A stretch of 64,000 nt of DNA from Rutpela maculata. Taxonomy: Eukaryota; Arthropoda; Insecta; Coleoptera; Cerambycidae. Shown piece by piece: positions 36,602-48,737 of this stretch. The notes under the pieces are model-generated. The model was not told where the DNA came from. It did no database searches and saw only the letters and a list, made by a program, of their open reading frames with translations. The DNA lies in the NCBI GenBank assembly GCA_936432065.2, contig OW386288.2, positions 13,690,706 to 13,754,705 on the forward strand. Reading direction: 5' to 3'. The number at the start of each line of letters is the position of its first letter. Position 1 is the stretch's first letter. The position numbers and the translations under genes were made by a program.

Positions 36602-36925
36602 TGGCGCAGCCAGAAAATTCATCTAGGGGGGGGCAAAATTTTTATTGTTCAAATAGGCTTAGAATGTCATGAAACGTCGAGATTTTAAATTTGAGCAAAA
36701 CAAATTCTGTCTGTAACTTTTTTTGTGCGCACGTTTACTCTGGAACCGTTTAAGATATTGACTTGAAATTTGGTACACGTATATATTTTAACGAGATCTG
36801 GAGCTAGATTATATTTTGATCTTATTTCGTCGAAAGGTTGTGGGACAAATAGGTAATCAAGCAATAAGAGTCCGTAAAATTGATATTTAGTATATATAAA
36901 AGAAGTTAAGGTCTCAAAATTTTAT
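36602..36925 (-). repeat. Family A-related repeat with a CAGTGGCGCAGCC end
   Basis: In reverse orientation it shares the AAATAGGCTTAGAATGTCAT, CGTTTAAGATATTGACTTGA and AGATTATATTTTGATCTTAT blocks of family A. The terminal hairpin is replaced by CAGTGGCGCAGCCAGAAAAT followed by a G run. CAGTGGCG(C/T)AG is a common hAT-type TIR start. A second CAGTGGCGTAG lies in the same orientation at 37153. Confidence 0.55.
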
Positions 36926-37365
36926 ATTTATGTTATCAATCTGTGAAAATAAACCAAAGACATCCTACAATATTTTTGTTCTTGTCAATCTCCTATTTAA
37001 AAAAACACTACAAAATAAACAGAACTTTATTAATATCATGTCAAATCAGTTTATTAATGGTTCTTCAAAAAATCAATCTTATCGCCAAAACGTGCCAGAC
37101 ACGATCTTTGTCACTCGACAGAGATAATCTAAAAGATACCTACACTCCTCAATCCAGTGGCGTAGAAAATTGGTAAGATATTCTAATGAATCTCCAAATA
37201 ACCAAAATAGAATTTTATTAAGAAAACATTATATGTCACAAGTTTCATAATTATTATTTGTAAAAAATGTAACAATATACCGGCTGTCAATAGAATCAAT
37301 AGACAAGCCATAATTTTCGGAGTTTTCAAGATATAAATCGTAAATTTGGCAGGGGTTATATATAC
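36926..37365. other. No gene seen
   Basis: AT-rich DNA with unrecognised short frames. Confidence 0.4.
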
Positions 37366-38417
<1,052 letters not shown>

Positions 38418-38927
38418 AAGTACATAAAATAACGTACAATCGGAAAAAAAGTGACGTACAATGCCTCCTTGAAAACTGACGAAGAATTAAAAATTTTATT
38501 TCGTCCGCTATCTGTATGACCGTTCTATCCCAGGTAGCAAAGGCACGTGAAAATGACGTGAAAAAATGGTCAAGGGTGACGAGAAATGACGAGTTAGATG
38601 ACGTAAATGAAACGTGAACATGACTTCCTAATGTCTCAGACGAATGACGTCTTTTTCAGGTTATATTTGGTAATCCCCCCACAGGTTTTTAGTAATAGGA
38701 ACATATAAAACTACATACTAGTTAGTAATCTACTTGATAAAAATAAAATAATTAATGCATAAATAAGTTTTGTCCTAATTAATTTGTTTGTTAGCCATCC
38801 GTAATTTTATTTACATTAACATATCTAATATTGTTTACCATCACTACAACTTTTTCTCACAAGGGTTGCCTGCAAATTATAATGTTTATTAAGTTATTAA
38901 ATTCATTTTTACTTACCTTTACCAATT

Positions 38928-39015
38928 GCGGTCCGTAGGATTCGAACCTACATGTCTCCCGTAGTCCGCATTACAGTACTGACGCTTCAACCAACTGAGC
39001 TAGCTTGGCGACCGC
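38928..39015 (-). tRNA. tRNA-like sequence (probably tRNA-derived, degenerate)
   Basis: The minus strand has an A box (TAGCTCAGTTGG) and a perfect B box (GGTTCGAATCC). The T arm GTAGG-TTCGAAT-CCTAC is intact, and six pairs form between the ends (GCGGTC / GACCGC). About six extra bases sit between the acceptor stem and the D arm, and the anticodon stem around CTGTAAT pairs poorly. It is more likely a tRNA-derived (SINE-like) sequence than a working tRNA gene. A Tyr-type GTA anticodon is possible but not safe. Confidence 0.5.
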
Positions 39016-39599
39016 TATTTCGGATGCTAAAAGCAGTATTTATGGTGGTGAATGAAGTCTTTATTATGTGAAATTGAATTTCTTGCCTTATTTAAAATAT
39101 ATGAAAATCTTTCAGGTTCTCGCTTCGAGTTACTAGTATTTTTATTTATTTATAATTAAGAAGAACTTATTTAATTTAATTAAACTGTCACCAGTGTCAC
39201 CTGAGAAGTACGAGTAGTTGTTGAACAATGTAATTATTACATTAATTAGTATTAGTGGCGGTTCGTTAAAAAAAATATATTTTCCCCAGATCTCGAAATT
39301 GAAGAGCAGAGTGGGAGAAATCCGAAAAAAAAATTTCCTTATCTCAAATTTGATGAGCGGTGGAGGGGAAGTCAGGAGTCAACTATTTTAAGAATTAAAG
39401 TTTTAAGTTGAGGTACTTATACAAACCTGGGAAGCGTGTTGGAGAAAAAACGGTAAAGGTGTAATATCGTCATCTACAACATAAATAGAATATTTAATGG
39501 TCTAAAACAGACCTAAAATTGAAAAAAACCAATAAGCAACTATTACTTTAAAAAAAACAACTAAAATTTTTTTCGCAATAAAAAAAAAACGGAATGAGC

Positions 39600-39638
39600 A
39601 GGGGCCGAACCGCCGACCTCATGACTTGGAAGACGACG
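39600..39638 (-). other. tRNA-like sequence 2, B-box half (split by LINE)
   Basis: The minus strand reads ...GGTCGGCGGTTCGGCCCC, a B box with one mismatch. It ends at the LINE insertion. The matching A-box half is at 42349-42400. Joined, it resembles a Ser/Leu-type tRNA body. Confidence 0.5.
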
Positions 39639-40191
39639 ATTACGATTACGATTACATTTCTTTATTGAACTTTATATGTACATGTCATTTGGAGAATTAT
39701 ATTTAATGGCATTATCTCAAATAGTATGTAAAAATACATCATTATGTTTTTTGAACAGGCGTAACAAACGCGCGTCGGCGTGATGCGCCCAAACAATGGC
39801 AGGTGGTAGCCGGGAGATATTGCTCTCATAATTCTTTATTATTTAAATGCAATATGCATATTTTCATAAGTTAATATGCATTTACTTAGTCATGCCGCAG
39901 CTTAAGGTAATAGGAGAATATAAGATTTAAGAGGTATACAGATGTGTGTCTATAACGCAGGAAAAGAAAGACCTAAAAAACCTGCTTGAAATAATTACTT
40001 GTCGTCAAAGTGTAAAATAGAGTTTTTATAGCAAACTGATAGGTTTTTATGGCAAAATTTATATCTTCATTGAGATACGACTTAAGAGAAACTTTTAATT
40101 TTATGTTATCCTAATACAGGATTCCTCAAAGGGGGTGTATTGCGGGGTTAGGAAGGTGCTGGGAAAGGATTTTTTGTGGAGTATCTCCGGA

Positions 40192-41727
40192 CTATTGCCT
40201 CCTGAGGTTATATATCTCCAATTTTTGGTGTAGAAGTTTATGGGTATGGGATGGATTGTCGTAACTTCTCAGGTCGGCGATACTCCGGGTAAGTTCCGAA
40301 ACATCGATTTTGTGCATGAAAAATTTCTGGGAGACCTCTCTGACGTGATCGATAACCATAGGCATTGAAGTAATCCTATGGAGGTGCTCAATCGTCGTAT
40401 ATCTAGGTGAGTTGGTCAGCAGACGGAGTATCTTGTTCTGTGTAACTTGTATCCTGCCCAGCTGCGTGTTGGAGGCCCCATTCCAGGCCACGCAGCCATA
40501 GAGCAGGATAGGTCTAAAGATGGTTTTATATAATGCTAACTTATTTTTTGTGGTTAATTTACTCCGCCTGTTCACCAAGGGATACAGACGACTGAGCGCC
40601 CCATAGGCTAGATTTATTGCCCGCGTAATGTGTGGCCCAAAGCACAGTCTTTTGTCTAAAGAGACTCCCAGAAATTTTATTGTGTTGTGCTCAGCAACTT
40701 CCTGCCCACCGATTTTTAGCTTAGTAATTGTTTTTATGTTTGTGACTTTCCTATTAAAAGTAATTGATTCCGTTTTGTTAGGGTTTATTTTGATTTTCCA
40801 TTTCTCGTAATAGGCTGTTAGTTTATTTAAGTGGTAGCGGATTTTTTGGGTGGCGGTTTGGGCATAGAAGCTGCTGGCATAGATGGTTACGTCATCAGCG
40901 TAAAGGAGTAGTGAGGTATTGGGGTAGGAGGGAATGTCGGAGGTAAATAGGTTGTAGAGGATGGGTGAAAGAGAGGACCCTTGAGGAACTCCTGCGGAGA
41001 GCCTAGTCTTGTTGGATAACGAGTTATTTACCCGTACCAGGATGTACCTGTCTGACAAGAAGGAGCTTATCAGCATTGTAATATACTTGGGGAAGTGATG
41101 TATGACGTCCATTTTGTAGATGAGTCCATTCCTCCACGTGGAATCAAACGCTTTTTCTATGTCAACCAGCAGGACGACGTTACACTGTTTTTTATTAAAA
41201 CTGTGCAACGTGTCCTGCACTAGTTTGCAAATAGCATGCGTTGTGGTATGTCCTTGTCTAAAGCCGAACTGCTGAGTAGGTAGTAGGTGTTTTTTCCCCA
41301 CGAACCTATTTAGGTGTCCCAGAATCACTTTTTCGGCCAATTTTGAGAGAGTGTTAAGAAGGGAGATTGGCCGATAACTCCCCGGTTTGTGGGGTTCCTT
41401 GTTCGGCTTTAAAATAGGAATTACAATGGCAATTTTCCACTTGGAGGGAAAATATTGCAGTTTAATAGTTGCATTAATTATATAAGTGATTTGTACTATC
41501 GCTTTTTTGGGGAGGTTTTTGAGGACGATGTTAGGGATTGTATCAATCCCCGGAGCTTTGTTGTTTGGGGAGTACTTGATAAATTTTTGAACCTCAGAGG
41601 GGGTGGTAAGGAGTTTAGGGAGTTTATTGGAAGAGATAGGGTATCTAGGGCGCAGGTTACGAACGTGAGCCGTAACCTGCTCTTGGAAAGGGGTAGAATT
41701 AGGGGGGGTGGTATTTGTGCTCTGCAA
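40192..41727 (-). CDS. LINE-C reverse transcriptase (511 codons open)
   Basis: Jockey-clade ORF2 C-terminal part. Fingers: KAPGIDTIPNIVLKNLPKKA and YRPISLLNTLSKLAEKV. Motif A is VDIEKAFDSTW, motif B SAGVPQGSSLSPILYNLF, motif C LLLYADDVTIYA, and the thumb has KFLGVSLDKRLCFGPHI with LLYGCVAWNG. All catalytic aspartates are present. The Met used is internal: true reading continues upstream in another frame (41732-42094: WQRFRRPIDRDRVKDLQANI..., SLWKISKLFNKK) with an extra base at the junction EKAD/VIADYLQ. It copies element RNA by target-primed reverse transcription. Too truncated to move by itself. Confidence 0.88.
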   Translation of the reverse strand: MQSTNTTPPNSTPFQEQVTAHVRNLRPRYPISSNKLPKLLTTPSEVQKFIKYSPNNKAPGIDTIPNIVLKNLPKKAIVQITYIINATIKLQYFPSKWKIAIVIPILKPNKEPHKPGSYRPISLLNTLSKLAEKVILGHLNRFVGKKHLLPTQQFGFRQGHTTTHAICKLVQDTLHSFNKKQCNVVLLVDIEKAFDSTWRNGLIYKMDVIHHFPKYITMLISSFLSDRYILVRVNNSLSNKTRLSAGVPQGSSLSPILYNLFTSDIPSYPNTSLLLYADDVTIYASSFYAQTATQKIRYHLNKLTAYYEKWKIKINPNKTESITFNRKVTNIKTITKLKIGGQEVAEHNTIKFLGVSLDKRLCFGPHITRAINLAYGALSRLYPLVNRRSKLTTKNKLALYKTIFRPILLYGCVAWNGASNTQLGRIQVTQNKILRLLTNSPRYTTIEHLHRITSMPMVIDHVREVSQKFFMHKIDVSELTRSIADLRSYDNPSHTHKLLHQKLEIYNLRRQ

Positions 41728-41731
41728 ATAA

Positions 41732-42250
41732 TCAGCGATGACGGTCAGCTTTTTCGACGTCTAGGCTGTGTGTTTGGCCGTTACTGATAAGGGTAGGGAT
41801 TTGCGGGAATTTTTTGTTGAATAGTTTTGAGATTTTCCATAGTGAATTGTCTTTAGTGGTAAGTCTTTTAATTTTATTATTCCATGAATCTTCTCTATGT
41901 TTACTAAGTTGGTTATTAATGTTCGCCTGCAAATCCTTAACTCTGTCTCTGTCTATTGGCCTTCGAAATCTTTGCCATTTTCTTTTTACTCTGTTTTTGA
42001 AACGTATGAGATCGACAATCTCACGAGGGATGATTTCTTCTCTTGGTTTTTGAGAAATTAATTTAGCTGTGCGATTTCTTGCATTTGTAATCATTCTCGT
42101 GAGGCGGTCGACCTCGTCGTCAAGTTGCTCAGTGGTATTAATATTGTTGTTAATCTCAAGTTGTTGGTTAATAATTTGACGAAATTTTGGTCAGTTTGCA
42201 TTTTTATAGTTAAAAATTTGTCTTCTGACGTCGTCAATCTGAGTATCTGC
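41732..42250 (-). pseudogene. LINE-C endonuclease end and linker
   Basis: The frame 42094-41732 encodes a basic linker (RTAKLISQKPREEIIPREIV, KRKWQRFRRPIDRD, SLWKISKLFNKK). Upstream pieces read SSDHNPIHMELADTQIDDVR, the C-terminal end of the apurinic-like endonuclease. One stop or frameshift lies near 42190 and another near 41745. Confidence 0.75.
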
Positions 42251-42348
42251 AAGTTCCATGTGTATAGGATTATGGTCTGAGGATAGGAGGGGTAGGGAAA
42301 AGGGTTGAATAGGGTGAGGGTAGTTTTTATTTAAAACAATATCTATAG

Positions 42349-42400
42349 TGGAAGACGACGCCTTAAGCACTCGGCCACCAACCTTTCTGAGGCTACTTAC
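42349..42400 (-). other. tRNA-like sequence 2, A-box half
   Basis: The minus strand reads GGTTGGTGGCCGAGTGCTTA then AGGCGTCGTC, an A box of Ser/Leu type (TGGCCGAGTGGTTAAGGC in true genes). The first 12 bases here (TGGAAGACGACG on the plus strand) are the target-site duplication of the LINE. Confidence 0.5.
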
Positions 42401-42870
42401 CTAAAGACTTTACAGTTGGAACACGCAACGGATAGATTTTGCTTTTTAATGCATTTTAATCTAATTTTATTATTAAAAGAATAGATAGAAATATAATTTA
42501 AACAAATAAACTGCCGAATCTTTGCAAACTCTTTCGAATATAAATTATTTTGGATAATATGTTAAAAAACATTATATGCTCGAATAAAAACGCCAATATA
42601 CTTATCCTTCACGACACGGTTTATTTTTTTTTAAACTTTACACTCTGCTTACGATAACAAAATGCCATTAGCGAGTTTTAAAGTTTGTAATCCGATAAAA
42701 TATAAATAAATTTAACACCGAAAAAAGACGACAATATGACGTGATGTGTAGCACGTCATTTTAATGTCATTTATAAGACGTCATTCTGTCGTTGATTTTT
42801 AGTGCCCTGAAGTCTTTTTGACCAGAATCACCAGATTTTGACGTCATTATAACGTACCCTTGCTACCTGG

Positions 42871-45431
42871 ATACGTGTCGCCGCATTCCATTTTCGTGCG
42901 TTAAACAAAAAAATCTGAAGCCTACATTTTTGATCGTACAAAAAACTTCATATACATTTTTGGTGTGAAATTTCCCGTACTTTCGAATGGCACAATTAGT
43001 CTTTGAAAGAAAAAATATTTTAAGATATATAGGTATTTGACAAAAACTGATATTTTGCAACTGATCTGTTTAATAACAAATTACGCTCAAGGACTATTGT
43101 TGGTAACTTTTGGTATATTGTTCCTGACATTTTCAGAGATGTATTCTCAAAAGTTACCGCTTCCCGGAATTTTTCCGAAGTGAGAACCTCTATTGACCCC
43201 ACTAATAAGGAATAACCGTTTTGTATTTTATTTTAAAATACAGTTTTTTTTTTTCTTTAATCAATTCAATTTACATTTTTTTAAATGACCATCGTATATA
43301 TAGAAAATAGAGGAACAGAAGAGAAGTCATTCGGTATTATAACAATTTCACACCACCACCCCTCCCCCATACAAATTTCTTAAAACCGGCCCTGCGTCTA
43401 CCTGATCCTGCCCTGACTTTAATCAAATACTTAATTGTGAACATCTTTCAACCGCCTATGTATCAATATTAATAATATAAACAAATTACCAATCTCTTAA
43501 AACGTATTCATAATGTATCATAAGAAACTCGCAGCGATCTTGACACGGTCTAAGATTATTGACACGCATGTGCGCTTAATCCAGTGATTATTTAAAAATA
43601 AAATGAGCCTCTGCCACAGTTCGGTGGAATACGTAGTGAGAGGTGGTGTTTGTTGAAGAACGAGTTGACGTAAGTTAAATCTATTGATTTTGATTTAATC
43701 ATTTGCTTTTCATTTGTTAGTCAAGTAAGCGGTGAATATTCTTTTATAATTTGTCTCATACTCTCACACATATTCGTAGTCCTAACCTCAAACTATTATT
43801 AATTGTTTATTTTGATTTTCTAAGGTTTGCCGGGTGCGCCGGTACCTGAATACCTACAATGTTTATTCGTACTTCATTCGTGATTTTATTAATTTGTTAA
43901 CATATCTGCCTATTATTTATTAAGTACTTACAGTGTTTACCCCGTTTCATATATCCATATACCCACAACACAAGTAATTTAGTAGGCATAGCAAAAATGA
44001 GCAAAATGTTAGTTATGTACTATAATTTCTGTCTTTTTAGGTAATTAAAATAACTAATCGAGGCACGTAGGTACCTTTTCATAAATAATAATAGCTATAA
44101 TAATAAAAAATATCTACACTTATATTCCAGTTTATTTTAATTTTCTATTTATGCGTAGTAAGGGATCACATTTTTGCGAAACAAATGGTTTATTTCTATA
44201 CTTAAGTATACCTAGGTACCTATCTACGTTTAAAAATCTTATATAAAATTATATTCTTTTTGAAATGCTATACATAGGTACCTGGCTATACACGTCTAAG
44301 TGCCTACAATAGATTATTATATAAGGGCAACAGAATATTTATGTGATTTTCTGTGAAATTAATATTAATTTGTACTAAATGAGAGGTCAAGGAAAGTCCC
44401 AATTTAAAGAGTAAGAGATTTCAAAGTTCTTGATAAATTTTTTTAGTCAAAGTTCATTCAATTTGTTGATTATTATTATATAAGTTCCTATATTTCAACA
44501 GATTTTATGTTATAAATCAGTCTGTGACTGACAATGAGTACCACTTATTAATTTTATTTACATTTAAGTATGTGAACTTTTTGACATTCGATTTTCCAAC
44601 ATTATTTTTTTGTAACGAATCAACGTGAAAGAGATGAGATCTGTACGTAGGCCACGGATCTGTCCGTGTTCTGAAACTGATTATAGAGACATGCATTTAT
44701 CATCAATTCATTTCAGACTAATAATAGGTATACCACATTACTTATTGTGTCGCTTTTTTTTCCTAAAAATCACGCCTTGATTTTCGTATTATAAAATTAT
44801 ATAATTAATTGCTTACTTGCCTTGATAATAAAAATAGGTTTCATAATTTGTGATTTGTATATAAACTACAACGCGCATACCTATATCCATTAGAATCACA
44901 AACGTGTAACTATCTGTTTACATTTCTTATCTAATTTTCTATTTTCTGGATATTTTGGTGTGTAATTTGAAAGAGCATCACCTGGATATCTGACCTACAT
45001 GAGATGGAATTTTTTTAAACGATCAATAAATAACTTTGATGGTATACTCCGACCAACCAAGGTCAATGTGACTTTGTCTAATAAACTTAATATAAAATTT
45101 ATTTTTCCAGCTTCAAGTGATGATAATATTCTTAAAGTATGAAATCCGCTTTATAAGCGAAAGAAAGTAGATCGAAATTGAGATTATTTCTGGGCTTATT
45201 TTTTAAAATACATTTTCTGTAGAACTTTTATCAGTTCCTAATGAAATGACTATTGGTTGTAATTATTTGGTTCATGACAAGTATTTCGCTTCCTTCTTAT
45301 TTTCGTAAAAATGGTCGGAACACCTTTTTCTAACTCACGTCATTTTATTAGAATGGTTTTGAAATTATTTGTCCATCTGTTTCTTGAAGATGGATATATT
45401 TTTTTTTTCTCACAATGGATCTCTCAGTGAT
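42871..45431. other. Repeat-poor intergenic DNA; possible 5' exon on plus strand near 43.6 kb
   Basis: No fold-backs or long frames. Short TAGGTACCTA-type palindromic motifs recur (44070, 44210, 44275). At 43600-43680 a somewhat GC-richer stretch ends in GTTGACGTAAGTT, which could be a noncoding first exon with donor, but nothing downstream confirms it. Confidence 0.35.
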
Positions 45432-47545
45432 ATAGGCCGGGAGCCCGTGTATAAAATGACTGACTATCCGGCGAACTTTGACAATATGAAAAATGGATTG
45501 TTCTTATATAAGTTAGCAATGAATGGACTGTCAGCTGATTGGGTAGCGGTAGGGTGGCTGTCAAAGGGTTGAAAACACGTAAACAAAATTGAGAAAAAAC
45601 TATCCGGCGAATGCTAAAAGTTACATGAGGGGAAAATTATGTTATATAATGAAAGTAGAACATAGTCAGCTGGACGGGGGGCGGTGGATTTATCGTCACC
45701 TGATCGATGAAACGGGTCCAAAAACATGAAAAATTTAAATTAAAATTTGGGTATAAGATAATACTTATACTGAGATTCACGAAAAACATAGTCAGCTGCA
45801 AGTATGTGGGTGGAAAAGTCGTCAGCTGGTACAGAACAGTGCTGAGTGTTGATCGCCTGCGAGGCAGCGCGCATCACCTTTCTTGCATCAGCTGACGACT
45901 TTTCCATCCACATACATGCAGCTGACTGTGTTTATCGTTAACCTGTATGAATATTATCATATACCCGAATTTCAAAGTTCGCCATAAAGATTTAATTAGT
46001 AATATCGATAATGATAACTTAATGTTAGAAAACGTGCGTGCGGCATTCCCGAGTTTCTCTTTTTAATTTGATTAAATATTCAATTTATTATTAATATACA
46101 TTATTTTATGAGAATACAAATTAATACATTCGTACATTTCAAAATTATACAGAATGATCTGCTCAGAAAATTTGTCTAGTTTAGTGAAAATAAAAATAAA
46201 TTTATTCGGCTTCCGATAACAGATCTTCCTCATTCTCATGTTCATCCAACTCGTCACTCTCTTGATGCTCAGTGGGTGAAAGATCATTTTTCTCTTTGTC
46301 ACTCGCATCTAAAAGAAATAATAATTTATAAAAAATTGATTAAGGTTATAATAGGATGAAAAGTGAAAAGCACAAATGTTATAATACCTTCAGTATTTTC
46401 GGCATTTCGGATAATCATTTCCACTTAAGGAGGTAATTGATCTCCATCAAGCCACTTGCAAGTTAAATTTGTTTTCCTCAAGCTGTCACCTTTAACCAAG
46501 GGATCTAATGTAGAAGCACACTTTGTGTGCATTGTTCCAAATTGTATACATACATACACAGTTCTTAAAACGTGCTGTACAAGTTCCGATTTCGACGGAG
46601 GCGAGAGAGATGCATCAAAATTTTTGTCTGGTAACCGAAATTCATTATCACTTTCGCTAAATTTATACACCTTCGTGAAGGTAGCTACACGCGCATCATT
46701 GACGTTTTTTATAGCTTTAAACCCATACATCGTGCAAACAAACTTCTCTATTATGTTAATGACATTATTTAGGTTCTCTTCTGGTAAATTATTCAAACTT
46801 TTAAATGCTTCAATAAACATACTAAGATTAACGATAAACACAGTCAGCTGCAAGTATGTGGGTGGAAAAGTCGTCAGCTGATGCAAGAAAGGTGATGTGC
46901 GCTGCCTCACAGGCGATCAACACTCAGCACTGTTCTGTACCAGCTGACCACTTTTCCACTCACATACTTGCAGCTGACTATGTTTTTCATAATTCTCAGT
47001 ATAAATATTAACTTATACCCAAATTTTAAAGTCGCCGAATAATTTAAATTTTTCATGTTTTTGGACCTGTTTGATCGATCAGCTGACGGTAAATCCACCG
47101 CCCCCGTCCAGCTGACTATGTTCTACTTTCATTGTATAACATAATCTTTCCCTCATACAGTATCGGCAAGTTCTGAATTGGGTATTGCATAGTTTCAACG
47201 AGTTAACCGACCACCCACAATAAAGGCGTCTACCAGTACCCTAGCAGAGCAAAGTGTGACACGCCCCTTAATTTATATCATTGCTTGCTTCGCTCTCGTT
47301 TGCTCTTATTGCCGTACCCAATCAAACGCTTGCCGATACTGTATAAGTTTCAGCGTTCGCCGGATAGAGTTTTTTCTCAATTTTTTTTACGTGTTTTCAA
47401 CCCTTTAACAGCCACCCCCACTGCTACCCAACCAGCTGACGGTCCATTCATTGCTAACTTATATAAGAACAATCCATTTTTCATAATGTCAAAATTCGCC
47501 GGATAGTCAGTCATTTTATACACGGGCTCCCGGCCTAATAGGAGA
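45432..47545. mobile_element. Fold-back element Q with a gene fragment in its loop
   Basis: The left arm (45432-45950) and right arm (46833-47545) are reverse complements: GGCCGGGAGCCCGTGTATAA versus TTATACACGGGCTCCCGGCC at the outer ends, and TCAGCTGCAAGTATGTGGGT blocks inside. The right arm has an extra ~170 bp (47155-47340). Both arms are dotted with CAGCTG. The 0.9 kb loop holds a minus-strand gene fragment (46425-46830). Confidence 0.8.
46425..46830 (-). pseudogene. Third fragment of the SLPPTE/HAFSGCDTTSA family
   Basis: The minus strand is open and reads IEAFKSLNNLPEENLNNVIN, IIEKFVCTMYGFKAIKNVND AR, then LSPPSKSELVQHVLRTVYVC and KTNLTCKWLDGDQLPP. The order (F...LYG....VN..R...F, SLPP..SEL..H..R..Y....W, ...GW...) corresponds to the same protein region as the copies in the other two fold-back loops, but from a divergent subfamily. 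The upstream part of this open frame (to 46910) is the element arm and not part of the protein. Confidence 0.65.
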
Positions 47546-47919
47546 ATAGTGTTTTCGATAATATGTGACAACAGCAACAAGCTGTACAGGAGGCTATTCC
47601 ACCGATTCCCCTAATCATCGACCAAGAAGAACGAGGAGTAGATCATTCCTAACTTGAAATTGATCGACGACAAAAGTTCCCTGATGCTGTGTGGAAGAGA
47701 AAGTGAAAGGAGTGGAGAAATCTTGGAAGGAAATGTACGAGAATGCTGCAGCTTTGCAGGGCACTCCAATTCTAGACTCTTTTGACAGATATTGTGATCA
47801 ACAGTTAACACCGGGCGAAGATTATCGCCCGGTAACAGATGAGGAGAGAGGCCATGCCTTGAAATTTCTCTGCACCGGGCACCGACGGATTACCTAATTT
47901 CTAGTGGAATGACTTTTGT

Positions 47920-48115
47920 CCACAGAGTGGGTGAACCACAAGTGTTCCAAGGAGACTCTTTAAGTCTTGTATTATTCTGCATCTGACTTATTATGCATCT
48001 CTCGATTAAGCTTAGAAAAGGAAAGGGATATAAATCCAGACCTCTTAATAGAAGAGATCATTACCCACCTCTTCTATTTGCATGATCTTAAGTTATACGC
48101 ATCCAGTAAGTACTT
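47920..48115 (+). pseudogene. Reverse transcriptase fragment, second LINE type
   Basis: The plus strand reads PQVFQGDSLSLVLFCI, a stop, LIMHLSIKLRKGKGYKSR, then after a frameshift EEIITHLFYLHDLKLYASSK. The QGDSLSP.LF.I.LI.L and HLFYMDDLKLYA patterns are RT motifs B and C of a LINE group unlike LINE-A, B and C here. Upstream sequence (47760-47900: TPILDSFDRYCDQQLTPGED) may belong to it, but I cannot confirm. Catalytic MDD is LHD, so it is dead. Confidence 0.5.
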
Positions 48116-48737
48116 CCGGTTTTCCCGAAAATTACCCTGACTTTGAAATTTTAAATGGATCACTCTGTATATTTGTACATTTTTTAATTACAGAAATGAT
48201 TTTAAGTGCGAATGCACAATTTTTTTTAAAACATCAAGACTACTTGACATTTTAGAGCCATTTTGTCAACAAAACAACACTGCAAATAAAAAACTTGCTG
48301 TGGAAACAAAAAGAACAAACCATAAGCAGCAAGATAACATAGACACCACTATTATTACTTGTCAGTTTTCTTTTTGTTTCCACAGCACGAAGTGTGTAGG
48401 GGTGGTTTTTTGCAAAAAAGGGACGTTCCACCTCTAAATTTGGGGGGAATTTTTCGGGTATCTATTTCTAACCCTATCTAGAGTACGCATCCCAAATATT
48501 ATTACTTTATAAATTATTTCTTCTATTCAGTGTTTTTAATCTAATTTGCGTGTACTAAAATGCTTGGGACATATTTTTACGTAGCATTAATATTCTCGGA
48601 GTTATGGGCGGGAGAAGTCAAGCATCCCATCGCATCCGCGCTGTATATCTACAAAATGGTCCCTTGCTTCAATAAAACTGCGAGTGCCGCTTTCATTATC
48701 GTCTGCATCGTCTTTGTCAGATTCAGCCTACTCGTGT

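Larger units (their letters stand above)
39639..42348 (-). mobile_element. LINE-C, Jockey-type, 5'-truncated, with clean 12-bp target duplication
   Basis: Flanked by exact TGGAAGACGACG repeats (39627-39638 and 42349-42360). On the minus strand it begins inside the endonuclease domain (LPLLSSDHNPIHMEL, the SDH motif near its end), runs through the linker and RT, and ends after about 550 bp of 3' untranslated region with a (GTAATC)n tail (39639-39656). It is the best preserved retrotransposon in the window. Only a single-base frameshift near 41745 breaks the reading. Confidence 0.9.
38530..42870. mobile_element. TIR element N carrying two tRNA-like sequences
   Basis: Ends are inverted: CCAGGTAGCAAAGGCACGT on the left and, inverted on the right, CCAGGTAGCAAGGGTACGT. 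Next to both ends lie clusters of TGACG/CGTCA motifs. Without the inserted LINE (39639-42348) the element is about 1.6 kb. It holds two tRNA-like sequences on the minus strand (38928-39015, and one split at 39600-39638/42349-42400). No transposase frame. No clear target duplication, so the superfamily is unknown. Confidence 0.65.

Noticed and set aside
41455..42053. Plus-strand frames antisense to LINE-C (110 and 79 codons)
   Set aside because: Shadows of the minus-strand LINE coding sequence.
47377..47580. Frames in the arms of fold-back Q that recur at 45369-45572
   Set aside because: They recur only because the arms are inverted copies; no protein motif.
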